A stretch of 15,570 bases of DNA from contig PCSS01000274.1 in assembly GCA_002771395.1 (NCBI GenBank), positions 1-15,570 on the forward strand, in the 5' to 3' direction. The notes below the pieces were generated by a model. It was not told where the DNA came from and made no database searches. It saw nothing but the letters and a program-made list of their open reading frames with translations. The DNA is from Bacteroidetes bacterium CG23_combo_of_CG06-09_8_20_14_all_32_9 (GTDB lineage: Bacteria > Bacteroidota > Bacteroidia > Bacteroidales > GWA2-32-17). Of the stretch, positions 6,243 through 12,703 are shown piece after piece. The position numbers were made by a program, and so were the translations under genes. The number at the start of each line of letters is the position of its first letter. Within the stretch, counting starts at the first letter, position 1.

Positions 6243-7400
6243 ATGAATAAACTATTATATTATATTTTTTTAACCGTTTTTTTTGGAGCGTGTTCGGGCA
6301 TTAAGGTAGTTAATGTAAAATACGCCGAAAAAATTCCAAAAAATTATTTGGTTTATGCACTTCCGCGCAGTGTATTGGCGATTGATGTTGAAGTAACCGA
6401 AATCCGCACTTTACGAGGTCCTTATTATGAATATTCCGAAAAATATATGGGCATTAAAGATGTTTCACAAACCAACCGCTCGGAATATTTTATTTCAAAT
6501 GCTGATGTATCGCTAACTGCCGAGCCCGATTCAAACAACTACTATTTTATTTTTCCCAAAGGGAAATCAAGTATTAAAAGCCTAAATCTTACCGAAAACG
6601 GCATATTACTTTCTATAAACAGCAAAAAACCTGATGTTAAAATTCCTGCTGTTTCTAAAAATGCAATATCTAACCAACAACCTTTTCCTTCTGTTATATT
6701 TACAGAACTATCACAGAAAGATTACATCAAAGAACACATTGATACCACGTGGAAACAAGTAAAAATTGATACTAATTGGGTTCGTGTGCCTGTACAAAAA
6801 AAGACGATTGAAGCCATTACTTTTGAAGACAAAGCCAAAGAGGCGGCACATCACATTATGCGTCTGCGTAAAAGATTATTCAAACTTTTATCGGGAGCTT
6901 ATAACAAAGTTCCTGATATAAAATCGTCTGATGTAATTGTTAGCGAGCTTCGCAAAGAAGAAGAAGAATACCTCTCTCTTTTTATTGGAAAAACTTTTAC
7001 GCGCAAGTATAATTATCGTTTTTACTACAGTCCTGCTATTCAGAACTGCGGAAAACAAGAAGTGCTTGCATTTCTTAACACCGAAAAAGGTCTTTCTGCC
7101 GAAAAAAGCGGTAAAGTCCTGCCACTTACTCTCGTAATTAATCGCAACGGAAACCTTTCGCAATTAGATACTGCTATAAGTAAATTCAAAAAAACTACTG
7201 CCAAACAAGGAATTGTTTATAGAATTCCCGAACTTGCCACAATTAATATATCGCTTGGAAACAATTCTATGTTAAAAAAACAATTTCCCATTGCCCAGTT
7301 TGGCATTTTAAACAGCATGCCATGCAAGTCGCTGAAAGGTAAAAACAGCACGGTTGAATTTGACCCGTTAAGCGGTAATGTTGTGAAAATAGGTTATTAA
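6243..7400 (+). CDS. DUF4831 family lipoprotein
   Basis: A 385-residue predicted lipoprotein of a Bacteroidota-restricted family of unknown function. The N-terminus MNKLLYYIFLTVFFGACSG is a lipoprotein signal peptide with the modified cysteine at C17 (lipobox FGAC, with phenylalanine at -3). DUF4831 hallmarks as I recall them are the LVYALPRSVLAIDVEVTE stretch near 35-55, the GPYYEYSEKYMGIKDV stretch near 60-78, and the helical FEDKAKEAAHHIMRLRKRLF segment followed by LLSGAYN and EEEEYLSLFIGKT near 200-250. It should sit in the periplasm anchored to a membrane. An in-frame ATG at 6165 would add 26 residues before the signal peptide and lies upstream of the likely promoter, so 6243 is preferred. 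The protein looks complete. A hairpin follows in the gap before the next gene. Confidence 0.88.
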   Translation: MNKLLYYIFLTVFFGACSGIKVVNVKYAEKIPKNYLVYALPRSVLAIDVEVTEIRTLRGPYYEYSEKYMGIKDVSQTNRSEYFISNADVSLTAEPDSNNYYFIFPKGKSSIKSLNLTENGILLSINSKKPDVKIPAVSKNAISNQQPFPSVIFTELSQKDYIKEHIDTTWKQVKIDTNWVRVPVQKKTIEAITFEDKAKEAAHHIMRLRKRLFKLLSGAYNKVPDIKSSDVIVSELRKEEEEYLSLFIGKTFTRKYNYRFYYSPAIQNCGKQEVLAFLNTEKGLSAEKSGKVLPLTLVINRNGNLSQLDTAISKFKKTTAKQGIVYRIPELATINISLGNNSMLKKQFPIAQFGILNSMPCKSLKGKNSTVEFDPLSGNVVKIGY

Positions 7401-7429
7401 GTTAATAAGCAATTTCAGATTCATAAACC

Positions 7430-7493
7430 GAAAGTGAGAAAGTGAGACGAGGAGAAAGTGAGAAAGGGAACTCACACACTTTCACACTTTCAG
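7430..7493 (+). repeat. inverted repeat of GAAAGTG motifs between lipoprotein and BatA-type genes
   Basis: GAAAGTGAGAAAGTGAG (7430-7446) is the inverse of CACACTTTCACACTTTC (7476-7492) at 15 of 17 positions. Between them is a further GAGAAAGTGAGAAAG segment, which gives a strong purine bias on one side. It lies about 30 bases after the lipoprotein stop codon and would fold into a long hairpin in its transcript. No T-tract follows, so a terminator role is uncertain; protecting the 3' end is another option. Confidence 0.6.
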
Positions 7494-7572
7494 ATTTCAG
7501 TATAATAAAGACTATAGCATTTGTGTGCAACTTAATAATCAAATAACGAAACCGTTTTAAGTTTAATACGAT

Positions 7573-7580
7573 TACCTTTG
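7573..7580 (+). promoter_or_regulatory. possible -7 element (TACCTTTG) for the BatA-type gene
   Basis: It matches TAnnTTTG 18 bases before the ATG at 7599, predicting a very short leader of roughly ten bases. The upstream -33 position has no clear TTG. Confidence 0.4.
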
Positions 7581-7598
7581 CCTCAGTTAATTTGAAAA

Positions 7599-9641
7599 AT
7601 GATTTTTTTATATCCCACATTTTTATTTTTTCTCGGTTTAATTGCTATTCCTGTTATTATTCATTTTTTCCATTTCAGGCGATACAAAACTGTTTACTTT
7701 AGCAGTTTAAAATTTCTTTTTAATGTTGCTAAAGAAACACGTTCACGTAACCGATTAAAGCATTTGCTTGTATTGTTAGCCCGAATTTTTACTATTATTT
7801 GCCTTGTTTTTGCATTTGCCCAACCCTTTATTCCTGCAACAAATCGTTTGGCTAAAACAAAATCTGAAACAATTGTAATTTATATTGATAACTCATTTAG
7901 CATGAATGCTGACGGCACAAACGGCAATCTGCTTGAAGAAGCAAAAAGCAAAGTTCCCGAAATAATTTCTTCATACCCTCCTTCAACTAATTTTGCGTTA
8001 ATTACTAACGATTTAGAACCAAAACACCAGCATATTTTAAACCGCGATCAACTAACCGATTACATTTCAGCAGTTCGCTCTTCACCCCGCACAGTTAAAT
8101 TTTCTGATATAATTATAAGAGCCATGCAAATTTCAAATTCAGGCAATGAAAAATCCAGCCCCATTAGTTTTTGTTTTTTAAGCGATTTTCAAAAATATTT
8201 TATTGATATGGAATCTGTTCCAAGCGATACAACTATTTCGTTTATGTTATTTCCATCAATTTCACTTCCTGCAAAAAATCTCTCAATTGACTCGTGCTGG
8301 TTCGATTATCCCGAACATAATCTTAATCAACAGGAAAAACTTCAGGTTAAAATTGTAAATCATTCAACCGAATCATATCAGAATATTCCTGTCAAACTTT
8401 TTATAAACGATTCGGTAAAAACCATGGGAAGTTTTTCAATTGCAGGAAGCACATCAGAAACAATTAATTTAGCATATACAAATATCTCAAAAGGCACAAT
8501 CAGGGGCAAAATTGAACTTACCGATTATCCTGTTACTTACGATAATTCATATTTTTTCAACTATGATGTTACCGATAAAATCAGAATTTTAGCAATTAAC
8601 GGAAATATTCAATCTCAATATTTTAAACAATTATTTAAAAACGACTCAATTTTTGCTTTTAACGAAATGTCGGAAAAAAACATCAATTTTCAGTTTTTTT
8701 CATCAAATCAGGTAATAATTTTAAATGCTTTAAGTAATATTAGCTCCGGTTTGCAACAAGAACTAAATACATTTACCAGCAAAGGCGGTAGCATTGTATT
8801 TATTCCTTCAAACACTGATAATGCAAATAATTACAGTATGTTTTTATCTTCTTTTGGAATAACTATTGGTGATTCAACAAAAGGTCAAACTGCAAGTATA
8901 AATGATAAATCTCCATTTTTTAAAAATGTATTTCAAAAAATAGATGACAATCCGCAATTGCCTTTTATAAATAAAAACTTCAATATTAAAGCTTCCGTGA
9001 AAAATCGTTTTGATGAGCTTTTGTTGTCACGTAGCGGGAATCCACTACTTCTGTATTCGGAACAAAACAAAGGTAAAATATATGTTTTTGCATTTCCTTT
9101 TGATGAAAAATCTACAAATTTTACAGTTCATCCGCTTTTTGTTCCTGTTTTTTACAGAATTTGTATGCTAAGTAAAACCACTTCCGATATTTGCTATATT
9201 ATTTCTCCTGATGTTTCGGTAGTGGTTTCAAATTTTGTTAACCAAACAGATGATATAATTGAACTTAAAAATCGGATTTCGGGTGAATCTTTTATTCCTT
9301 CCCAGACAAAAGGAAATTCTGAAATAACATTATTCCCGGGCAATCAACTTTTTAATGACGGATTGTACGATATTCTATTTAATGGAAATGCTTTTTCTTC
9401 CGTTTCGTTTAATTACAACCGTAAAGAATCTTTAACTGATTATTATTCGCCCGATGATTTAAAGAATCTGCTTTCCGATAAAGGATTTAAAGTTTCATTA
9501 TTTAGCGGAAATAACAACGAAATATTATCGGCGCAGTTAAAATTAACCGGGCATGGAAAACCACTTTGGAAATATTTTATTTTACTTGCTTTGCTATTTC
9601 TTGCCTCTGAAATCGCTTTGGTTAGATTGCTTAAAAATTAA
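7599..9641 (+). CDS. BatA-type membrane protein with VWA domain
   Basis: A 680-residue inner-membrane protein. It begins with the N-terminal double-transmembrane module of Bacteroidota BatA-like proteins: a first membrane helix at about 2-24, the basic turn HFRRYKTVYFSS at 25-36, and a second helix at about 56-78. A von Willebrand A domain follows with the metal site DNSFS at 97-101. The middle region (about 330-540) looks like the glutamine-amidotransferase-like fold that these proteins often carry. A final membrane helix at about 658-677 leaves a very short cytoplasmic end, so the bulk faces the periplasm. In other Bacteroidota related proteins sit in MoxR-bat operons linked to oxidative stress, but here there is no MoxR ATPase or other bat gene beside it, so it is the stand-alone version with no established role. 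The start is secure because it opens directly into the first helix. Confidence 0.88.
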   Translation: MIFLYPTFLFFLGLIAIPVIIHFFHFRRYKTVYFSSLKFLFNVAKETRSRNRLKHLLVLLARIFTIICLVFAFAQPFIPATNRLAKTKSETIVIYIDNSFSMNADGTNGNLLEEAKSKVPEIISSYPPSTNFALITNDLEPKHQHILNRDQLTDYISAVRSSPRTVKFSDIIIRAMQISNSGNEKSSPISFCFLSDFQKYFIDMESVPSDTTISFMLFPSISLPAKNLSIDSCWFDYPEHNLNQQEKLQVKIVNHSTESYQNIPVKLFINDSVKTMGSFSIAGSTSETINLAYTNISKGTIRGKIELTDYPVTYDNSYFFNYDVTDKIRILAINGNIQSQYFKQLFKNDSIFAFNEMSEKNINFQFFSSNQVIILNALSNISSGLQQELNTFTSKGGSIVFIPSNTDNANNYSMFLSSFGITIGDSTKGQTASINDKSPFFKNVFQKIDDNPQLPFINKNFNIKASVKNRFDELLLSRSGNPLLLYSEQNKGKIYVFAFPFDEKSTNFTVHPLFVPVFYRICMLSKTTSDICYIISPDVSVVVSNFVNQTDDIIELKNRISGESFIPSQTKGNSEITLFPGNQLFNDGLYDILFNGNAFSSVSFNYNRKESLTDYYSPDDLKNLLSDKGFKVSLFSGNNNEILSAQLKLTGHGKPLWKYFILLALLFLASEIALVRLLKN

Positions 9642-9700
9642 TATACTGAAAACGGGCTAAAATTGTTCATCCCGTTGGATAAGCCTTGTTAACAGCGATG

Positions 9701-9718
9701 TTTACCCCGTTAGATAAT
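9701..9718 (+). repeat. isolated arm related to the 113-bp palindromic element
   Basis: TTTACCCCGTTAGATAAT closely matches the inner arm region TTTACCCCGTTAAATATT at 11401-11418. A weaker variant, CATCCCGTTGGATAAG, lies just upstream at 9669-9684, and TTTACACCGTTAGATAAT at 1685-1702 is a third. None has its inverted partner, so they look like decayed remnants or solo half-sites. Confidence 0.5.
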
Positions 9719-9795
9719 TTATTTCATAATCCCTAACTTAGGTACTAACGTGGAGAATCCACAACCAGAAAAATAAAGAAAGTAAAAAAATGAAC

Positions 9796-9850
9796 TTGGT
9801 AAAACTCTTATTTTCATATTTTCAAATTTTATCCATAAATGTTTTACCAA
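9796..9850 (+). repeat. perfect 10-bp inverted repeat upstream of the acyltransferase gene
   Basis: TTGGTAAAAC (9796-9805) is exactly complementary to GTTTTACCAA (9841-9850) across a 35-base AT-rich loop. It lies 67 bases before the acyltransferase ATG, so it would be in the leader or serve as an operator. The gap before it (9642-9795) also holds a small hairpin GTGGA-GAA-TCCAC (9750-9762) and a partial copy of the 113-bp element arm at 9701-9718. Confidence 0.55.
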
Positions 9851-9916
9851 AACGCTGTCAATGTTATTCAGGTAAGAGCGAAGGTCAAACCGTAATCATT
9901 AATCGTAAATCATTAA

Positions 9917-10468
9917 ATGGCAATTGAAATATTTGCGAGAACTATTGTAAAATTATTAGGGTGGAAACTAATTGGTACATTTCCCGATAATAAAAAATTA
10001 TTAATTATTGCTGCACCACATACAAGTATTCAAGACTTTGTTATGGGATGGCTTGGTTTACGCAGTTTTGGAATTAATGCCAGATTCATTATAAAAAAAG
10101 AATTTTTTTTCTTCCCTATAGGACCAATAATTCGTGCTCTTGGCGCTATCCCTGTAAAACGAGGGGATATACATAATGATACGGTTTCGCAAATGGTTCA
10201 GCAGTTTAATCAGCGAAAATCATTTTTTTTAGTGATAACTCCCGAAGGAACCCGCAAAAAAGTAAAACACTGGAAAAAAGGATTTTACCAAATCGCTATG
10301 CAGGCAGGTGTGCCAATTGTTGTTTCAACTGTTGATTATGGGAAAAAACAACTTGGTCCGTTAATGATTTTTAAACCGTCAGGCGATTTTGAAACAGATA
10401 TGCTAAAAATTAAAGCCTGCTATATAGACGTAAAAGCAAAATATCCCGATTGTTTTACAACAGAATAA
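9917..10468 (+). CDS. PlsC-like lysophospholipid acyltransferase
   Basis: A 183-residue member of the glycerolipid acyltransferase superfamily, likely transferring an acyl chain to a lysophospholipid such as 1-acyl-glycerol-3-phosphate at the inner membrane. The catalytic motif HxxxxD is seen as H35-TSIQ-D40. The substrate-binding loop around residues 60-83 (KKEFFFFPIGP then GAIPVKRGD) contains the expected hydrophobic and basic residues, PEGTR is at 109-113, and GVPIV at 131-135. It is shorter than classical PlsC (about 240 residues), matching the compact version common in Bacteroidota. Its stop codon is four bases before the next gene's ATG, which indicates co-transcription with the amidase. 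The exact lipid substrate is not readable from sequence. Confidence 0.87.
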   Translation: MAIEIFARTIVKLLGWKLIGTFPDNKKLLIIAAPHTSIQDFVMGWLGLRSFGINARFIIKKEFFFFPIGPIIRALGAIPVKRGDIHNDTVSQMVQQFNQRKSFFLVITPEGTRKKVKHWKKGFYQIAMQAGVPIVVSTVDYGKKQLGPLMIFKPSGDFETDMLKIKACYIDVKAKYPDCFTTE

Positions 10469-10472
10469 CAAT

Positions 10473-11249
10473 ATGAATACAATTACCGTTTCGCTTGTTC
10501 AAAGCGATATAATTTGGGAAAAACCTGTTGAAAATCTGAAAAAATTTGAAAAAATATTTTCAGTCTTGAAAGGTAAAACAAATTTAGTACTGCTTCCCGA
10601 AATGTTTACTACAGGATTTTCGATGAATGCCGAACAATTAGCCGAAACAATGGATGGTAATTCAGTTTTATGGATGAAACAACAGGCTGCTGAAAATTCT
10701 TTTGCCATTGCAGGAAGTGTAATTATTTCTGAAAGCGGTAAATATTTTAACCGCTGTATTTTTGCAGAGCCTTCAGGATTAATTCATTATTACAACAAAC
10801 ATCATTTATTCAGCATAATCGGCGAAGACAAGAAATACAGTTCAGGAAACACAAGAACAATAGTAAAATATAAAGGATTTCGTTTTTTTCTTCAGATATG
10901 TTACGATTTACGTTTTCCCGTATGGATGCGCAATAAAAACAATTACGATGTTCTTCTTTTAGTTGCTAACTGGCCCAAACGCCGAAACGATGCATGGAAA
11001 AAACTACTTTTTGCCCGTGCAATGGAAAATCAATGTTACATAGTTGCAGTTAACAGGGTAGGAATTGATGGAAGAAATTATAATCACTCCGGCGACAGTA
11101 TAATAATTGATTATGCCGGGCGAAAAATAATTTCCGCTAAATCTTTTGTTGAAGAAATAATTACAACTACTTTAAGTATGACTAAACTTGTAAATTCAAA
11201 AGAAAAATTTCCGGCTTGGAAAGATGCTGATGAATTTGAGATTATGTAG
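10473..11249 (+). CDS. nitrilase-family amidohydrolase, omega-amidase type
   Basis: A 258-residue carbon-nitrogen hydrolase with the complete nitrilase triad: E43 in LLPEMFTTGFSM, K109 in YNKHHLF, and C143 in LQICYDLRFPVW. The CYDLRFP-W context and the short length match the omega-amidase group (YafV in E. coli, Nit2 in eukaryotes), which hydrolyses alpha-ketoglutaramate or alpha-ketosuccinamate to the keto acid and ammonia as metabolite repair. Further family features are NWP-R at 166-169 and the RAMENQCYIVAVNRVG block at 182-197. It is soluble and cytoplasmic. It sits four bases behind the acyltransferase gene; the two have no evident biochemical link, so sharing a transcript may be incidental. 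Confidence 0.88.
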   Translation: MNTITVSLVQSDIIWEKPVENLKKFEKIFSVLKGKTNLVLLPEMFTTGFSMNAEQLAETMDGNSVLWMKQQAAENSFAIAGSVIISESGKYFNRCIFAEPSGLIHYYNKHHLFSIIGEDKKYSSGNTRTIVKYKGFRFFLQICYDLRFPVWMRNKNNYDVLLLVANWPKRRNDAWKKLLFARAMENQCYIVAVNRVGIDGRNYNHSGDSIIIDYAGRKIISAKSFVEEIITTTLSMTKLVNSKEKFPAWKDADEFEIM

Positions 11250-11382
11250 TGTTCATCCATAAAGTCGGGCATTTTTGAAAGTTTAAAAGTCTGCCCTGTT
11301 AAATAAACATAATCAATATCCATTATTTCAAAAACAGTTATTTATACTAAACGAATATGAGTTTACAACATAATTACCCTAC

Positions 11383-11495
11383 CAAAGTACGAAAAAAATA
11401 TTTACCCCGTTAAATATTTCGCAAATTGACTGTAGTAATTTTTGAAAAAACAGTATTTAACGGGGTGAATAAAAAATTCGTAATTCGATGAAATA
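11383..11495 (+). repeat. 113-bp nested palindromic element, copy B
   Basis: This is the inverse-oriented partner of 761-873, with five mismatches over 113 bases and no gaps. The inner arms ACCCCGTTAAATA (11404-11416) and TATTTAACGGGGT (11454-11466) remain perfect, but the outer arms have each taken a change (CAAAGTACGAA at 11383-11393 and TTCGTAATTCG at 11477-11487), so the outer stem is weakened. A possible further fragment, GGGTGAAT, lies at about 11534-11541. Confidence 0.9.
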
Positions 11496-11681
11496 ATAAC
11501 TTTCTTGCGAACTTAAACAGCATTAGTATAACAGGGTGAATTGTTTAACCAAAAACTACAAATTAACCAAAGATTGACATTAAAATTACTCCCATTATTA
11601 ATTTTTTACTATATTTGCCTTAAATAAAATTTTGAATTTTTAAACGATGTTCAACGGTTATAATTGCTTAAAAACGTTTTT

Positions 11682-11715
11682 TGTCCCCCTTTTTGAAGTG
11701 GGTAGGGGGATGATA
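11682..11715 (+). repeat. G-rich hairpin element, copy 2 (short loop)
   Basis: TCCCCCT (11684-11690) pairs perfectly with AGGGGGA (11704-11710). Together with the preceding G and the following TGA, it aligns with the element at 4985-5032 on the opposite strand; the two differ mainly in loop length. It is not followed by a T-tract. Confidence 0.6.
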
Positions 11716-11827
11716 ACAAGGCTATTGCAAATTTTTATTAATTACAGCTAAAAACGAAATAAATACAATTGCGTTTATACAGATGTTATGCTCCATGTGT
11801 AAAAGAATTAACATATAAAAATATCTC

Positions 11828-11858
11828 TTGTGTTTTAACTAAGAATTTATTACTTTTG
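11828..11858 (+). promoter_or_regulatory. Bacteroidota-type promoter for the zeta-like gene
   Basis: TTG at 11828-11830 is followed, after a 20-base spacer, by TACTTTTG at 11851-11858, which fits the -33 TTG and -7 TAnnTTTG pattern. Transcription would start about seven bases before the ATG at 11873, giving an almost leaderless message. This is the best promoter match in the window. Confidence 0.55.
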
Positions 11859-11872
11859 AGAAAAACAAATGT

Positions 11873-12440
11873 ATGCCAAATTTGTATATTATAGCAGGAT
11901 GTAATGGCGCCGGAAAAACAACAGCCTCCTATACTGTTTTACCAGAAATGCTTAATTGTAATGAGTTTGTTAATGCAGACGAGATAGCAAGAGGATTATC
12001 TCCATTTCAGCCTGAAAAAGTATATATAGACGCAGGAAAAATAATGTTGAAAAGAATTGATAAAAACCGGAGTTGATTTTTCTTTTGAGACAACATTATC
12101 TGCAAGACATTTCGTAAAATTGATTAAAGCAGCACAGCAACAAGGCTACTTTGTAACCTTAGTATTTTTGTGGCTAAATAGTACAGAATTGGCAATACAA
12201 AGAATAAAGATACGAGTGAGTGAAGGAGGACATAATATTCCGGAGGAAACGATAAAAAAACGCTATAAAATGGGAATAATCAATTTAGTAAAATTGTATA
12301 TTCCTGTTTGTGATTATTGGATGGTAATAAATAATTCTATCAGTCCATTTCAATTAATAGCAGAAGGAATACAAAATAACGAGATAGAAATAAAGGAAAA
12401 AACAATTTGGGACATGATAAAAACACAAGTTCATGAATAA
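11873..12440 (+). pseudogene. zeta-toxin-like NTPase/kinase, frameshifted
   Basis: The two halves of one P-loop protein lie in different frames. The first (11873 to about 12061) has Walker A GCNGAGKT at residues 9-16 and FVNADEIARGLSP at 32-44. The second (from about 12057) continues LIKTGVDFSFETTLS and carries the family block RVSEGGHNIPEETIKKRY, ending at 12440. Together they make a protein of about 190 residues, the normal length for zeta-like ATPases of the COG4185 type. In zeta toxins proper this fold phosphorylates UDP-sugar precursors of the cell wall; for this stand-alone group the substrate is not established. The break is at 12056-12064, where RID should run on as something like E-LIKTG. 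The sequence fits loss of eight bases between two ATTGAT repeats. A sequencing error is the alternative. The promoter appears intact. Confidence 0.85.
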
Positions 12441-12594
12441 TGAAAAAATAATAGAATTACGGGAAAAAATTCTAAAAGGGATAGCGTTAGCCGTTGAAAA
12501 ATTAATTCATACAAAACAAAAAAGTAATGGTGAATTGGTATATTCAAAAGATGGAAAAATAGTATTTGTCAAGGCTAACGATCTGATAAAATAA
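12433..12594 (+). CDS. 53-residue partner of the zeta-like gene
   Basis: A short gene whose ATG (12433) overlaps the last eight bases of the zeta-like frame, which is typical of translational coupling. The product begins MNNEKIIELREKILKGI, has a likely helix over residues 3-29, then a charged SNGELVYSKDGKIVFVKAND segment that looks like a beta hairpin, and ends DLIK. I recall small proteins of this kind directly after zeta-like ATPase genes in Bacteroidota and Proteobacteria, so an antitoxin-like or regulatory partner is a reasonable inference, but it does not resemble the epsilon antitoxin. The frame is intact although the upstream gene is broken. Confidence 0.65.
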   Translation: MNNEKIIELREKILKGIALAVEKLIHTKQKSNGELVYSKDGKIVFVKANDLIK

Positions 12595-12628
12595 CACACG
12601 AGAGCATAACATGGTGCAAAAAACAATG

Positions 12629-12678
12629 CTGCCTGTATTTTATGCGAAGGCTGCGCCATTACGCAATTAGGTAGGCAG
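12629..12678. terminator. possible bidirectional hairpin between convergent genes
   Basis: CTGCCT (12629-12634) pairs with AGGCAG (12673-12678), with a shorter GCG/CGC pairing possible inside. It sits between the end of the 53-residue gene and the end of the oxidoreductase gene, the expected place for a shared terminator. On the plus strand a short T run (GTTTTT at 12684-12689) follows a few bases later. The stem is short, so this is tentative. Confidence 0.35.
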
Positions 12679-12703
12679 AATAGTTTTTACACCTGTCCGT
12701 TAA

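Larger units (their letters stand above)
11250..11872. other. 623-base intergenic region rich in repeats
   Basis: No convincing gene is present. In order it holds about 120 bases of unassigned sequence, palindromic element copy B (11383-11495), a possible stand-alone -7 element TATATTTG at 11610-11617, the second G-rich hairpin (11682-11715), about 110 unassigned bases, and a good promoter for the zeta-like gene (11828-11858). A gap of this size with two repeat families next to a damaged gene suggests an accessory or decaying stretch. Confidence 0.6.

Noticed and set aside
9790..9927. 45-residue plus-strand frame MNLVKLLFSYFQILSINV...
   Set aside because: It overlaps the acyltransferase start and both arms of an inverted repeat, has no recognisable similarity, and has an AT-rich composition expected by chance. 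Kept only as a possible leader peptide.
11111..11323. Minus-strand frame beginning MDIDYVYLTGQTFKLSKMPDF
   Set aside because: Most of it is antisense to the end of the amidase gene. Only the first 25 residues are intergenic and they could be a worn fragment, but nothing supports a gene.
11574..11617. TTGACA plus TATATTTG as a promoter
   Set aside because: The spacing of about 30 bases is wrong for either a sigma-70 or a Bacteroidota promoter, and no gene follows before the zeta-like gene's own promoter.
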